Below the pieces are notes generated by a model. That model did no database searches. It had not been told where the DNA came from and worked only from the letters and a program-made list of their open reading frames with translations. Source: Muricomes intestini (GTDB taxonomy: Bacteria > Bacillota > Clostridia > Lachnospirales > Lachnospiraceae). Taken from it: DNA of 64,000 nucleotides. Shown here in pieces: positions 42,265 to 52,390 of the stretch. Every line of letters begins with the position of its first letter. Position 1 is the first letter of the stretch. Location: contig NZ_SLZZ01000008.1 in assembly GCF_004346165.1 (NCBI RefSeq), positions 72,281 through 136,280 of the forward strand. The letters run 5' to 3'. The position numbers were made by a program, and so were the translations under genes.

Positions 42265-43227
42265 TTGGGTTGGAAAAAAAGACTTACCTCATGTGTTCTT
42301 CTCAGTGGTACTTCAATCGGAATTATACATGTTGTTAATCGGTTAGTTCATCACATTTCTACTATAGATAACCTTTTATTTTATAAAGATGAACAATATT
42401 ATGAATGGAGATTTGGCCGGATATTTTATACAAAACAGGGAGAGGGTTCCCCCCTTTTATTGATTCATGATTTAAATGTTACCAGTTCTGCATATGAGTG
42501 GAATAAAATAGTAGATGCATTATCACAAACTAATACTGTCTATACTATTGATTTACTTGGATGTGGACGTTCCGCTAAACCTAATTTAACTTACACCAAC
42601 TATTTGTATGTTCAATTAATTACTGATTTTATTAAGCATATTATTGGTAAAAAGACAGATGTTATATGTACTGGAGAATCCGGTTCATTTGTTTTGATGG
42701 CATGTGCAAATGATAATACAGTAATTAACAAAGTTATAATGGTTAATCCACAAAGTCTTATCACTCTTGCAAAGATACCGACAAAACGTACTAAAATGGT
42801 GCGCCATATTATAAATACGCCCATCATAGGTACATTTATTTATAATATACTGATTAATAAAAGAACAATCGAAGATAATTTCAGATTTCGATACTACTAT
42901 GATCAAAATAAGATTGATGAAAGAAGTATACTTGCGTATTTTGAAGCCTCCCATAAGTATAACACTCGTTCAAAGTATCTATATTCCAGTATAAAATCCA
43001 GATACTCAAATGCGAATATTATACATTGCCTTAAAGAAATAAATAATAGTATTTTTATTATTGTTGGAAATTCTAACCCTGAAAATACACTAGTGGCCAG
43101 TCAATATCAAAACCAACTTCCTTCTATCGAAATTGTGGAGATTAATAAGACAAAGCACTTGCCACAATTAGAAATGCCGGATAAATTTGTAGAACAGGTT
43201 GAAATTTTGTTTGAAATTGATGGATAA
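42265..43227 (+). CDS. Alpha/beta-fold hydrolase
   Basis: 320 residues if started at TTG 42265, four bases after AGAGGTGA; the upstream ATG 42193 has no ribosome site. A hydrophobic N-terminal segment (SCVLLSGTSIGIIHVV) could be a membrane anchor. The fold shows DLLGCGRSAKP, nucleophile elbow TGESGSFV with the catalytic Ser, and a C-terminal KTKHLPQLE with the likely catalytic His; an Asp/Asn at NSNPENT occupies the acid position. It is plus-stranded and converges on rsmG. Substrate unknown. Confidence 0.8.
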   Translation: MGWKKRLTSCVLLSGTSIGIIHVVNRLVHHISTIDNLLFYKDEQYYEWRFGRIFYTKQGEGSPLLLIHDLNVTSSAYEWNKIVDALSQTNTVYTIDLLGCGRSAKPNLTYTNYLYVQLITDFIKHIIGKKTDVICTGESGSFVLMACANDNTVINKVIMVNPQSLITLAKIPTKRTKMVRHIINTPIIGTFIYNILINKRTIEDNFRFRYYYDQNKIDERSILAYFEASHKYNTRSKYLYSSIKSRYSNANIIHCLKEINNSIFIIVGNSNPENTLVASQYQNQLPSIEIVEINKTKHLPQLEMPDKFVEQVEILFEIDG

Positions 43228-43228
43228 T

Positions 43229-43265
43229 GGCAAAAGAAAGAGGATGCTGCAGTTGCAGCATCCTC
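43229..43265 (-). terminator. Intrinsic terminator of the mnmE-mnmG-rsmG operon
   Basis: GAGGATGCTGCA (43240-43251) and TGCAGCATCCTC (43254-43265) form a perfect 12-pair stem; on the minus strand it is followed by TTTCTTTTGCC. It lies between rsmG and the converging hydrolase gene and may serve both. Confidence 0.85.
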
Positions 43266-43294
43266 ATGAATACTTTCAATAACAATAATTCCGA

Positions 43295-44005
43295 TTACAT
43301 CGGTTCCTTAGCTGGTATTCCAGCTTTTCTCGGATATTCTTTCTTTGTACTCTCTCTTTTTTTTATCTTTATAAATGATCTGCTTATATCAGTCTCCGGC
43401 AGTTGAAATATTATATTTTTCTCCACTTCACCGCCTAACACTTTTATTGCTCTACTTGAATTTCGTAGTTCTTCCTCTATATTTCCAGATTTATAAGATA
43501 TAAATATTCCGCCAATCCTCAAATAAGGAATACAATATTCACATAAGGTGGATAAATTTGCAACTGCTCTGGATACACATAAATCAAATCTTTCTCTATA
43601 TTTTTCTTGTCTTGCATAATCCTCAGCTCTTCCATGCAATGTATCTATATTCTGTAAACCTATTTCTTCTATTACCATATTTAGAAACTTTACTCTTTTG
43701 TTTAAAGAATCCAGCAAAACTACATGCATCTGTGGAAAAACTATCTTAAGAGGTATTCCCGGAAAACCTGCTCCGGTACCTATATCTATCATTTCATTTA
43801 CTTTTTTCAATTCTATTGATTTAACAATTGCAAGACTATCAACAAAATGCTTTTCATTCACCTCATCATAATCTATTATTCCTGTAAGATTCATAACTTT
43901 ATTCCACTCTGTCAGGAGTTCATAATACTTCTTGAATTGCCACTTTTGCTTTTCACTTAAATAAATATCTAATTTTTTTAGCTGTTTATTAAACTTATCT
44001 TCCAT
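43295..44005 (-). CDS. rsmG: 16S rRNA (guanine527-N7)-methyltransferase
   Basis: 236 residues. SAM-binding motif MIDIGTGAGFPGIPLKI (about 71-87), VVLLDSLNKRVKFL, and the RAVANLSTLCEY segment conserved in RsmG/GidB. It is 28 bp after mnmG, the usual order. Loss of this enzyme gives low-level streptomycin resistance in other species. Confidence 0.95.
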   Translation of the reverse strand: MEDKFNKQLKKLDIYLSEKQKWQFKKYYELLTEWNKVMNLTGIIDYDEVNEKHFVDSLAIVKSIELKKVNEMIDIGTGAGFPGIPLKIVFPQMHVVLLDSLNKRVKFLNMVIEEIGLQNIDTLHGRAEDYARQEKYRERFDLCVSRAVANLSTLCEYCIPYLRIGGIFISYKSGNIEEELRNSSRAIKVLGGEVEKNIIFQLPETDISRSFIKIKKRESTKKEYPRKAGIPAKEPM

Positions 44006-44033
44006 TCACTTTCTCCCAAATAATGTTATCCTC

Positions 44034-45926
44034 CTATTTACTTTCAAGATAAACTAAAAGTACTGAAATATCTGCCGGAGATACTCCTGAAATCCTTGAT
44101 GCCTGCCCGATAGATGATGGACGTATTTCCATCAGTTTTTGTTTTGCCTCTATACGAAGACTTTTTATCTCATTATAATTAATTTTTTCTGGAATTATTT
44201 TCTTTTCTAATTTTTTAAACTGCTCAACTTGTTTTTTTTGCCGTTTAATATATCCATCATATTTTATATTAATATTTACCTGTTCCGCTACACCAGGATC
44301 AAGCTCCTTTCTTTTTATATCAATGGGTGCAAGTATTTCATAGGATAATTCAGGTCGCCGGATTAACTCCGCCATTGTTGTTCCTGATATAAGTGATGTA
44401 CTCTCATAAGACCTCAATAAATTCTGTACATTCTCAGATCTACCTACATTTGTATGCTCAACCCTGTAAATTTCCTCGTCAATTGCCCTTTCCTTCCTAA
44501 TTAGTTTTTGAAAACGCTTCTCATTTATAAGTCCAACCTCATATCCTAATTTTGTCAGTCTCATATCCGCATTATCCTGTCTTAAAAGCAATCTATATTC
44601 AGCTCTTGATGTCATCATTCGATATGGCTCATGACTTTCTTTTGTCACAAGATCATCAATAAGCACTCCTATATATCCCTGCGAGCGGTCAATTACTATT
44701 CCCTGTTTTCCCTGCAGTAATCTTGCCGCATTTATTCCTGCTATTAATCCCTGGGCTGCCGCTTCCTCATAGCCGGAACTTCCATTAAACTGGCCTGCGC
44801 TGAACAATCCTTTTACTTTTTTAAATTCAAGGGTATTTTTCAGCTGTCTGGCATCAATACAGTCATACTCAATTGCATATGCATTTCTAACAATTTTCGC
44901 CTGCTCCAATCCTGATACACTGCGGTACATGGCATACTGAACATCCTCCGGCAATGAACTTGACATACCGGCAACATACATTTCATTTGTTTCCAGTCCT
45001 TCCGGTTCAATAAATACCTGATGTCTATTTTTGTCAGAAAATTTTACAACTTTATCCTCAATTGACGGACAATATCTTGGTCCTGTTCCTTCAATCATTC
45101 CAGAATAAAGTGGAGATCTGTCCAAATTATCCCTTATAATTTCATGAGTTTTTTCATTTGTGTAAGTCAGCCAACAGGAAACCTGATCTATCTGCACATC
45201 ATCAGGATTTGTAGTAAAAGAAAACGGAACAACTCGCTCATCACCTTTTTGCTCTTCCATTTTACTAAAATCAATAGATTTTTTATCGATTCTTGCAGGT
45301 GTTCCTGTTTTAAAACGATACATCTTTATTCCCAGTAACCTTAAACTATCCGTCAGAAAGTTTGCAGGCTGAAGGCCATTTGGCCCGGTGTAAGTGCTAA
45401 CATCACCATAAATGCATCTGGACTTTAGATATGTTCCGGTACAAAGTATAACAGCACTGCATGGATAAATTGCTCCTGAATAAGTCTGTACACCGGTTAT
45501 TTGCCCATTTTCTGCCAACAGATCTGTTACTTCCATCTGGCGTATATCCAGATTACTTTGTTCCTGCAACACCCTGCGCATTGTTCTGCTGTAGTGTGCC
45601 TTGTCTGCCTGAGCACGCAGAGAATGTACCGCCGGCCCCTTTGATTGATTAAGCATCTTGGACTGTATAAAGGTTTTATCTATCACCTTTCCCATCTCTC
45701 CTCCCAGAGCATCTATTTCTCTGACCAGGTGACCTTTTGATGTTCCTCCAATATTTGGATTACAAGGCATTAATGCAATACTTTCTATACTTACCGTAAA
45801 CATAATAGTTTTAAATCCGAGCCTAGCCGCTGCAAGAGCAGCTTCACAACCTGCATGTCCAGCCCCTACTACGGCAATATCATATTTGTCTTTATTTACC
45901 CATACAGAATTTGCTGAATATTTCAT
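44034..45926 (-). CDS. mnmG: tRNA uridine-5-carboxymethylaminomethyl synthesis enzyme MnmG
   Basis: 630 residues, normal length. FAD-binding [19 protein letters not shown] at about 19-37; [22 protein letters not shown] region near 370 ([14 protein letters not shown]); conserved Cys in CLTYTN-like and DCIDARQ segments; C-terminal helical domain that binds MnmE. ATG 45926 overlaps the end of mnmE by 35 bp and has AGGAGAAG upstream. With MnmE it makes the cmnm5U34 modification of tRNAs. Confidence 0.95.
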   Translation of the reverse strand: MKYSANSVWVNKDKYDIAVVGAGHAGCEAALAAARLGFKTIMFTVSIESIALMPCNPNIGGTSKGHLVREIDALGGEMGKVIDKTFIQSKMLNQSKGPAVHSLRAQADKAHYSRTMRRVLQEQSNLDIRQMEVTDLLAENGQITGVQTYSGAIYPCSAVILCTGTYLKSRCIYGDVSTYTGPNGLQPANFLTDSLRLLGIKMYRFKTGTPARIDKKSIDFSKMEEQKGDERVVPFSFTTNPDDVQIDQVSCWLTYTNEKTHEIIRDNLDRSPLYSGMIEGTGPRYCPSIEDKVVKFSDKNRHQVFIEPEGLETNEMYVAGMSSSLPEDVQYAMYRSVSGLEQAKIVRNAYAIEYDCIDARQLKNTLEFKKVKGLFSAGQFNGSSGYEEAAAQGLIAGINAARLLQGKQGIVIDRSQGYIGVLIDDLVTKESHEPYRMMTSRAEYRLLLRQDNADMRLTKLGYEVGLINEKRFQKLIRKERAIDEEIYRVEHTNVGRSENVQNLLRSYESTSLISGTTMAELIRRPELSYEILAPIDIKRKELDPGVAEQVNINIKYDGYIKRQKKQVEQFKKLEKKIIPEKINYNEIKSLRIEAKQKLMEIRPSSIGQASRISGVSPADISVLLVYLESK

Positions 45927-47304
45927 TTACTAAATCTTCTCCTATCGTCTCCCCTGTTATATTTCCCAATGCTTCATATGCATCCATCAAATCTATAGAA
46001 AAAAAATCCTCCGGCATCTGATTCTCAATACTGTCAAGTACCTTTTTCAAACTTTCACAGGCATCTAAAAGTGCCGCTTTGTGTCTGATATTTGTAATAT
46101 ATATTTCCTCATTAAAGGATACTTCTTCCTTAAGAAACATAGAATTTAACATATCCTCAAATTCCTCAATCCCCTGTTCTTCCTTTAATGATGTATCAAT
46201 CATCGGAATATTTTTTGCAAGTTTTCCTTCATTCTTATCTATTTTTAGTATATTATTAATTTTGTTTTGCAAGTTATCTTTCGTTACAATTACCTTTAAA
46301 TCGGATTTATTTAAAAGTATAATAGTATTTTTTCCCTCTATTAAGTGAATAATATCTTCATCATTTTGATCCAAAGGCCTTGAAGCATCCACAACATAAA
46401 TTATAAGGTCAGCATAAGTGACATAATCACGTGCCTTATTCACACCCATCTTCTCTATAATATCATCAGTATCTCTTATACCTGCCGTGTCAACCATATT
46501 CAATGTCAGCCCTTTAAGTTGAATTTGTTCCTCCAAAGCATCACGGGTCGTACCTTCTATATCAGTCACAATAGCTCTCTCTCTTCCGGAAAGAGTATTT
46601 AAAAGAGAAGATTTTCCTGCATTTGGCTTTCCAACAATAACAGTCTGTATTCCTTCTTTCATAATACGTCCGCTGTCAAAAGATTCAATTAAATGATTTA
46701 AATCAATTAAAACATTATTAATAACACTTTTTAGTTTTTCTCCATATCCATCTATATTAATATGTTCAGGATCATCCAATGCAGTCTCAATAAATGCCGT
46801 CTCGTAAATTATTTTATTTCTTATATCTTGTATTTTTTTCTTAATACTACCTTTTAGTTGACTTATTGAGCTTTGAAGCGCATATTCATTTTCAGATGTA
46901 ATCACATCAATTACAGCCTCCGCCTGTGATAAGTCCACTTTTCCGTTCAAAAAGGCTCTTTTTGTAAATTCCCCGGGTTCTGCCGGTCTTGCTCCATTTT
47001 TTATAACTGTTTCCAATACACGTTTTACCACATATGTTCCTCCGTGGCAATTGATTTCTACTGTATCTTCCCCGGTGAAGGTTCTGGGAGAACGCATAAG
47101 CATAACAAGTACTTCATCTATAGTTTCATTTTCATCTCTGATAAAACCATAATGAATTGTGTGGCTTTCAGCATTCAAAAGACTGTCTTTACCTTTATAT
47201 ATCCGGTCAGCAATCCTAAATGCCTCTGAACCGCTGATACGTACAATTCCAATACCTGAATTTGTCATTCCGGTGGAAATCGCAGCAATTGTATCTTTCT
47301 TCAT
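45892..47304 (-). CDS. mnmE: tRNA modification GTPase MnmE
   Basis: 470 residues. N-terminal folate-binding domain ([19 protein letters not shown]), helical domain, and a G domain inserted at about 215-380: [12 protein letters not shown] (G1), DIEGTTRD (G2), DTAGIRDT (G3), LNKSD (G4). It ends in FCMGK, the catalytic CxGK motif. First gene of the mnmE-mnmG-rsmG operon. ATG 47304 follows AGGAGAA. Confidence 0.96.
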   Translation of the reverse strand: MKKDTIAAISTGMTNSGIGIVRISGSEAFRIADRIYKGKDSLLNAESHTIHYGFIRDENETIDEVLVMLMRSPRTFTGEDTVEINCHGGTYVVKRVLETVIKNGARPAEPGEFTKRAFLNGKVDLSQAEAVIDVITSENEYALQSSISQLKGSIKKKIQDIRNKIIYETAFIETALDDPEHINIDGYGEKLKSVINNVLIDLNHLIESFDSGRIMKEGIQTVIVGKPNAGKSSLLNTLSGRERAIVTDIEGTTRDALEEQIQLKGLTLNMVDTAGIRDTDDIIEKMGVNKARDYVTYADLIIYVVDASRPLDQNDEDIIHLIEGKNTIILLNKSDLKVIVTKDNLQNKINNILKIDKNEGKLAKNIPMIDTSLKEEQGIEEFEDMLNSMFLKEEVSFNEEIYITNIRHKAALLDACESLKKVLDSIENQMPEDFFSIDLMDAYEALGNITGETIGEDLVNEIFSKFCMGK

Positions 47305-47330
47305 TTATTTCTCCTATAATACTGTAGTAT

Positions 47331-47513
47331 GATACCAGGGTCAAAAGGTCGTGCGTTTCATGCTTGCATGAAAAAGCATGACTTTGGGTCCCTAAAAACA
47401 TGAGAAAGTAGCCCGAGCAGGGTGAATTTCGAATGTTTTTAGGATTGTGGGAGCACAAAGTGCGGAGCAATCCGTAGGTATCAGGGGGCAAAATACCTTT
47501 TGACCCCTACATC
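47331..47513. mobile_element. 183-bp palindromic repeat element, copy B (MITE-like)
   Basis: About 90% identical to copy A over its full length and of exactly the same length. It is flanked by the direct repeat GTAGTAT at 47324-47330 and 47514-47520, which differs from the ATTATAT around copy A. Paired changes relative to copy A (GCG/CGC to GTG/CAC; GGCC stem C-G to T-A) keep the stems. It sits between mnmE and the jag terminator. Confidence 0.75.
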
Positions 47514-47529
47514 GTAGTATACATAAAAG

Positions 47530-47580
47530 AGAACATCTGCTGTTTCACGAAAGCCTCCGTGAAGCAGCAGACGTCCTCTT
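47530..47580 (-). terminator. Intrinsic terminator of the rpmH-rnpA-yidD-yidC-jag operon
   Basis: Read on the minus strand, GTCTGCTGCTTCACG pairs with CGTGAAACAGCAGAT around a GAGGCTTT loop, followed by GTTCTCTTTTATG. It begins 15 bp after the jag stop. Confidence 0.8.
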
Positions 47581-47594
47581 TCGCTTCAATTTTT

Positions 47595-48407
47595 CTACTT
47601 TTTCAATGTAATAACTACTTTTCTATAAGGTTCTTCTCCTTCACTATGTGTAGTTACATACGGATCACATTGAAGTGCAGCATGAATAATTCTTCTTTCA
47701 TAAGGATTCATGGGCTCCAGCGATACTGGTCTCCTAGAACGCTTTACCTTATATGCAATATTTTTTGCAAGGTTCTTCAGAGTTTCCTCTCTTCTGGAGC
47801 GATAGTTCTCTGTATCCAGCTTCACGCGAACATATCCCTCCTGATTCTTGTTTGCTACCCGGTTCGCCAGATACTGCAGGGCATCCAGGGTTTGTCCGCG
47901 TTTTCCAATAAGAATCCCCATATTCTCGCCACTCATCTCCACACTGAATGCACCATCTGAATCAACCTCAGATTTCAGCTCTACTGTCATTCCCATTGCT
48001 TTCAAGGTATCGCCTAAAAAGGATTCAACAGCTTTCTTTGTTTCATCTTTCACTACAGCAAGCTCTGTATCATGTTTCGCAGGTATAACAGATGAACTTT
48101 TTGCAAGCTGATCATTTTCCCCCTTTATTTCCTTTTTTACTTTTTCTTTCTTTTTAATTTCTTTTACAGGTTCATGCTTTATCTCGGGTTTTTCTTCTTT
48201 TTTCTGGATTTCAGGTCCATCTGCTACAGGTTCCGGCTTTCTTTTTGCTTCAATTACTGCCTGTTTAATACCAATTCCCAGAAAACCGGAACTTCCCTTT
48301 TCAATTACCTCGTATTCCAGTCTGTCACTGGTAACACCTAACTGAATCATTGCCTCTGTAATTGCATCATCCACTGTTTTTGCTGATACTCTGATACTAC
48401 CATTCAT
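47595..48407 (-). CDS. jag: RNA-binding protein Jag/KhpB (SpoIIIJ-associated)
   Basis: 270 residues. Jag_N domain (1-52, VSAKTVDDAITEAMIQLGV), a long lysine/glutamate-rich linker (about 60-115), a KH-type domain with MGILIGKRGQTLDALQYL (about 180), and an R3H domain with RSRREETLKNLA and RRIIHAALQ. It is 32 bp after yidC, the usual partner. Known homologues bind RNA and affect cell division and envelope growth. Confidence 0.93.
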   Translation of the reverse strand: MNGSIRVSAKTVDDAITEAMIQLGVTSDRLEYEVIEKGSSGFLGIGIKQAVIEAKRKPEPVADGPEIQKKEEKPEIKHEPVKEIKKKEKVKKEIKGENDQLAKSSSVIPAKHDTELAVVKDETKKAVESFLGDTLKAMGMTVELKSEVDSDGAFSVEMSGENMGILIGKRGQTLDALQYLANRVANKNQEGYVRVKLDTENYRSRREETLKNLAKNIAYKVKRSRRPVSLEPMNPYERRIIHAALQCDPYVTTHSEGEEPYRKVVITLKK

Positions 48408-48439
48408 CCTGAATCCTCCCTTTCTAGACTTACTCTTCT

Positions 48440-49732
48440 CTACTTATCCTTTTTTTCTTTATCGGATACCTTTTGCCCACTGTTATAACTGCTGACCATA
48501 TTTGCCTTAGAAGCAAGACTTCCTGGTTTTGCATTCTTTGTTTGCTGCCTAGCCTTTTTAAGCCGTTCATCTCTCTCAACATCTGACATCTTTGTTTTTT
48601 TCTTATCTTCCACATTTCTTGTACTTGTCGTTGCCATTTTGTTGATAGTTTTTGCAGATGCTCCCTTTTTTTCACGTTTTTTTGCAGCTTTCTTCTGATT
48701 TTCTGCTATTAAATCATCAAGTGACTTTTTGCTCAGGTATTTATTAATTGCCAGCTGCTGTGCTGATCTTACTACCGCACTGACTGCCCAGTAAAGTCCA
48801 AGACCTGCAGGAAGTGTAAATCCCATAAATACAGATATTAAAGGCATTGTATATGTCATCGTCTTCATAGAACTTGCCATCGGGTTATTATCCGTGTTAA
48901 CTTCCGGCTGGGGCTGCAGTTTTACACTTAAAAACTGTGTAAGACCGGCCATAACAGGAATAATAACAGCTGCAATTATTCCGGCAATTGAGAAATTTTT
49001 AATTGCAGTCATCAGCATTGTAAAAGGAGCCTCACCTATATTGATACCGATAAAACTATTCAAATGACCCATCGTCTGAGTTGTCGTAGTTACAATACTG
49101 TCTATGGAGGGCATCTTATCTACAAGTGTATTCCATGTGGAATCCTGAAATTTATATAACACCTGGACCAACGTATCTGCTTTTGAATAATCATAGCTGG
49201 TCGGGCTCATCAGAACGGGTTTTGCTTCCCCAATCTTCTCCATAATTTTCTGGAAACCGTCAACAGACATAATCTGATTTACAACAGGCATATACACTGC
49301 TTTTACACTGTCCACATATTTTGGTATATTCTGAATCACCGGATATAGTGCAAAAAGAATCGGCATCTGAATTAACATCGGAAGACATCCGCCTGTAGGT
49401 GAAGTTCCATATTTTTCATAGACAATCTGCATTTCTTCCTGCTGCTTTAACATGGAAGCCTGATCTTTTTTATTTGCATATTTTTTTTGAATTTTTTGGA
49501 TTTCAGGATTCATAACAGAAGACATTTTAGACCACTTCTGCTGTTTAATTGTAAGTGGAATCATTAATGTATAAATAATGATTGTAAATATAATAATACA
49601 AACACCAATGTTCTGCACATTAAAAACACTGTCCATTACAACATAAATTCCATTCATCAGTTTTCCCAGAAGCCAGGAAATCTGCTTGATAACCGGCCAG
49701 TCTCCGTAGCCTGCCGCTAAAATTCCATACAT
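48440..49732 (-). CDS. yidC: Membrane protein insertase YidC/SpoIIIJ (Oxa1 family)
   Basis: 430 residues. About five membrane segments; the first lies at about 42-62 (GVCIIIFTIIIYTLMIPL). KMSSVMNPEIQKIQKKYA follows as the cytoplasmic helix pair, then GGCLPMLIQMPILFALY and the C-terminal YWAVSAVVRSAQQ. There is no cleavable lipobox, unlike Bacillus SpoIIIJ. The tail (from about 340) is a long Lys-rich extension that may bind ribosomes. ATG 49732 follows AAGGAGG. Confidence 0.93.
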   Translation of the reverse strand: MYGILAAGYGDWPVIKQISWLLGKLMNGIYVVMDSVFNVQNIGVCIIIFTIIIYTLMIPLTIKQQKWSKMSSVMNPEIQKIQKKYANKKDQASMLKQQEEMQIVYEKYGTSPTGGCLPMLIQMPILFALYPVIQNIPKYVDSVKAVYMPVVNQIMSVDGFQKIMEKIGEAKPVLMSPTSYDYSKADTLVQVLYKFQDSTWNTLVDKMPSIDSIVTTTTQTMGHLNSFIGINIGEAPFTMLMTAIKNFSIAGIIAAVIIPVMAGLTQFLSVKLQPQPEVNTDNNPMASSMKTMTYTMPLISVFMGFTLPAGLGLYWAVSAVVRSAQQLAINKYLSKKSLDDLIAENQKKAAKKREKKGASAKTINKMATTSTRNVEDKKKTKMSDVERDERLKKARQQTKNAKPGSLASKANMVSSYNSGQKVSDKEKKDK

Positions 49733-49744
49733 TTTTTATCCTCC

Positions 49745-49963
49745 TTAAGGTACCGGATCATATCCACCTTTTGCAAATGGATTGCAGCGCAGAATTCTCC
49801 AGACTGTCAGAGCACCACCCTTCACAACACCATACTTTTCAATCGCTTCAATGCCATACTGTGAACAGGTTGGCGTATAAATACAATGATACCGTGTTTT
49901 CAATCCGGACAAGTACTTCTGGTAGAATCTGATAAGCCATATAAAAATGTGCTTCAACTGCAT
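49745..49963 (-). CDS. yidD: Membrane protein insertion efficiency factor
   Basis: 72 residues from ATG 49963; TTG at 49957, eight bases after GGAG and giving [17 protein letters not shown], fits both spacing and family better, and the ATG is only two bases from GGAG. The conserved core is [28 protein letters not shown] and [17 protein letters not shown]. It is 12 bp before yidC. An amphipathic helix at the N-terminus attaches it to the membrane. Confidence 0.9.
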   Translation of the reverse strand: MQLKHIFIWLIRFYQKYLSGLKTRYHCIYTPTCSQYGIEAIEKYGVVKGGALTVWRILRCNPFAKGGYDPVP

Positions 49964-50030
49964 CACTCCTTTTATAAAGAACGTCCCGGTATCCACAAAC
50001 TACACCGAAACTGAAAACTTATCAGGTTTG

Positions 50031-50372
50031 CTAATAAGTCTTATATATTTCATGAAGTTTTCCCAAGTGGTTAAGTGCACTCTCAATTTCATGATAACCT
50101 TTTTCTTTAGCACTCACTCTTGCAATCACAACAATATCAAAACCACATTGGAAATGTTCTTCTTGAAGCCGATAGCTTTCTCTTATTAATCTTGTCAGAT
50201 AATGTCTGACCACACTATTTCCTACTTTTTTACTTACGGAAATGCCAAGTCTGTTTTTCCCAAGACCGTTTTCCTTCACATACATTACTAAATATTTATT
50301 CGCATAGGATTTTCCGCTTTTGTAGATGACCTGGAAATCTTTATTTTTTTTTAAAGATTCGGAAAATTTCAT
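50031..50372 (-). CDS. rnpA: Ribonuclease P protein component
   Basis: 113 residues. The RNR-type motif region KNRLGISVSKKVGNSVVRHYLTRLIRESYR (about 40-69) with basic central cleft is the RnpA signature. It binds RNase P RNA for tRNA 5' processing. It lies 49 bp after rpmH. Confidence 0.94.
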   Translation of the reverse strand: MKFSESLKKNKDFQVIYKSGKSYANKYLVMYVKENGLGKNRLGISVSKKVGNSVVRHYLTRLIRESYRLQEEHFQCGFDIVVIARVSAKEKGYHEIESALNHLGKLHEIYKTY

Positions 50373-50421
50373 TGATAACCTCTTTGCTCTTTGATAGAAG
50401 AAAAGGCCACATAGATGCGGC

Positions 50422-50556
50422 CTAAGCTGATAATTGTTTTCTTCCTTTTGCTCTTCTGGCAGCTAATACTTTTCTTCCGCCCGGTGTGCTCATTCTTGCC
50501 CTAAAGCCATGAACCTTAGATCTCTGTCTTTTCTTTGGCTGAAATGTCATTTTCAT
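50422..50556 (-). CDS. rpmH: 50S ribosomal protein L34
   Basis: 44 residues, [18 protein letters not shown] at the start and a basic tail [18 protein letters not shown], a near-perfect L34. ATG 50556 is ten bases after GGGAGG. It heads the rnpA-yidD-yidC-jag operon and marks the left border of the origin. Confidence 0.96.
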   Translation of the reverse strand: MKMTFQPKKRQRSKVHGFRARMSTPGGRKVLAARRAKGRKQLSA

Positions 50557-50741
50557 TACAGATACACCTCCCTTTGATTGAGATACTTATAATAAAGTAT
50601 TTACAATTATTTTCATTTTAAAGTTGTCCTTTTCTTACAAAGACACTGCGTCTAATTATATTCAAAAAATCACGGTAAGTCAAGATATTAAGGGTATTTT
50701 TAAAAAAATTATTATAAATATGGTAGAATCTTTATGTTGAT

Positions 50742-50810
50742 TATACCAGGGTCAAAAGGTCATGCGTTTCATGCTTGCATGAAAAAGCATGACTTTGGGA
50801 CCCTATATCA
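50742..50810. mobile_element. Short (about 68-bp) copy C of the palindromic element, in the origin region
   Basis: Corresponds to the hairpin third of copies A and B (GGGTCAAAAGGTCATGC with GCATGACTTTGGGACCC). It is flanked by the direct repeat ATGTTGAT at 50734-50741 and 50810-50817. The right repeat overlaps a DnaA-box-like TGTTGATAA. It lies between rpmH and dnaA. Confidence 0.7.
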
Positions 50811-51019
50811 TGTTGATAACTTGTGAATAAGATGTAAATAACTGTGGGATAACATGTAGATTAAATTTATTTTTTAACTTTTTGTGTTTAAACATATGAG
50901 ATTAGGCTGTGTATAAAGTTATACACACCTTTTTCCATTGCTTATCAGGCCCTTTTGATGTAAAATGTAGTGGAGAGATTGCATATATCTCTCTATTATA
51001 TTGATTAGGAGTACTATGA
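50811..51019. other. Predicted origin region, left part (rpmH-dnaA gap), with DnaA boxes
   Basis: TGTGTATAA (50908-50916) and TTATACACA (50919-50927) are inverted DnaA boxes separated by 2 bp, matching TTATNCACA. Near-boxes TGTTGATAA (50811) and TGTGAATAA (50822) lie upstream. AT-rich DNA surrounds them. The dnaA promoter should lie here as well. The stretch from 50557 to 50741 is AT-rich with the rpmH promoter area and no gene. Confidence 0.75.
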
Positions 51020-52390
51020 ATGAACATTGTGGAAAAAAGTTGGGAGCAGATCTTAAATAAGATGAAATCCGAATATTGCTCATCAAATATTGCATACAAT
51101 ACGTGGGTTGCACCATTGACAGTATATGAAGTTACAGAAGACACTGTCTATATTCTTGTAAAACTCAAAGCAAGTCTGGAGCATATAGAAGACAAATATC
51201 TTCTTCCTTTTAAAGTATGTGTTGCAGAGGTAACCGGTAAGGAATATGAAATTTCCTTTGTGACAGAAGATAATCTTATTATTAAGGAAAAGAAAGAAAA
51301 TACTGCAAAAAAGAAAAAGTCGAATGCAATATTTGCAAATGCAAATTTAAATCCCAAATATACATTTGATACTTTTGTGGTGGGCAGTAATAACAGTTTT
51401 GCACACGCAGCTTCCCTTGCTGTCTCTGAGTCCCCCGGAGAGATTTACAATCCTCTTTTTATATACGGAGGAGTTGGACTCGGCAAAACACACCTCATGC
51501 ATTCCATAGCACATTTCATATTAGAAAATGATCCTACAAAGAAAGTTCTTTATGTAACAAGTGAGACCTTTACAAATGAACTGATTGATTCATTGAAAAT
51601 AGGTAAAACTGGAAATGAACTTGCAATGACCACTTTCCGTGAAAAATATAGAAACAATGATGTACTTCTCATCGACGATATACAATTTATTATTGGTAAA
51701 GAAAGCACCCAGGAAGAGTTCTTCCACACATTCAATCACCTTCATGTATCTGGAAAACAAATTATTATATCCAGTGATAAGCCTCCCAAGGATATTGAAA
51801 CACTGGAAGCAAGGCTGCGTACCCGTTTTGAATGGGGACTTATTGCAGATATCTCCACTCCTGACTATGAGACCAGGATGGCAATCCTCCGTAAAAAGGA
51901 GGAGTTGGACGGATTGGAACGTTATCATATTCCAGATGACGTTCTTCAATACATAGCAAATAATATTAAGTCAAACATTCGAGAACTGGAAGGTTCCTTA
52001 AATAAACTGATAGCATTGGCCAATCTTGAGAATAAGCCAATTGATATTCCACTTGCAGCAGAGGCCTTAAAAGATATGGTTTCTCCTGACTCAAACAGGG
52101 AAGTTACACCTGAGCTGATTATAGATGTTGTTTCTGAACACTTTAACGTTCCTATCCCTGAGCTGAAAGGTAAAAAACGAAGTGCTGAAATTGTTCTTCC
52201 CCGGCAGATTATCATGTATCTCTGCCGGACCATGACAGAGACCCCACTTAAAACAATAGGAATTATTTTAGGGGGAAAAGATCATGCCTCCGTCAGTCAC
52301 GGTGTGAAAAAGATTGCCCGTGACATAACAATTGATGAAGCACTCAACAATACTGTTAATATTATTAAGAAAAAGATTAATCCTATTTAA
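51020..52390 (+). CDS. dnaA: Chromosomal replication initiator DnaA
   Basis: 456 residues. Domain I at 1-85, a short Lys-rich linker, the AAA+ domain with Walker A GGVGLGKTHLMHS (about 153-165) and Walker B NDVLLIDDIQFI, and the C-terminal DNA-binding domain with DHASVSHGVKKIARD. ATG 51020 has AGGAG seven bases upstream. It initiates replication by binding the boxes on both sides of its own gene. Confidence 0.97.
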   Translation: MNIVEKSWEQILNKMKSEYCSSNIAYNTWVAPLTVYEVTEDTVYILVKLKASLEHIEDKYLLPFKVCVAEVTGKEYEISFVTEDNLIIKEKKENTAKKKKSNAIFANANLNPKYTFDTFVVGSNNSFAHAASLAVSESPGEIYNPLFIYGGVGLGKTHLMHSIAHFILENDPTKKVLYVTSETFTNELIDSLKIGKTGNELAMTTFREKYRNNDVLLIDDIQFIIGKESTQEEFFHTFNHLHVSGKQIIISSDKPPKDIETLEARLRTRFEWGLIADISTPDYETRMAILRKKEELDGLERYHIPDDVLQYIANNIKSNIRELEGSLNKLIALANLENKPIDIPLAAEALKDMVSPDSNREVTPELIIDVVSEHFNVPIPELKGKKRSAEIVLPRQIIMYLCRTMTETPLKTIGIILGGKDHASVSHGVKKIARDITIDEALNNTVNIIKKKINPI

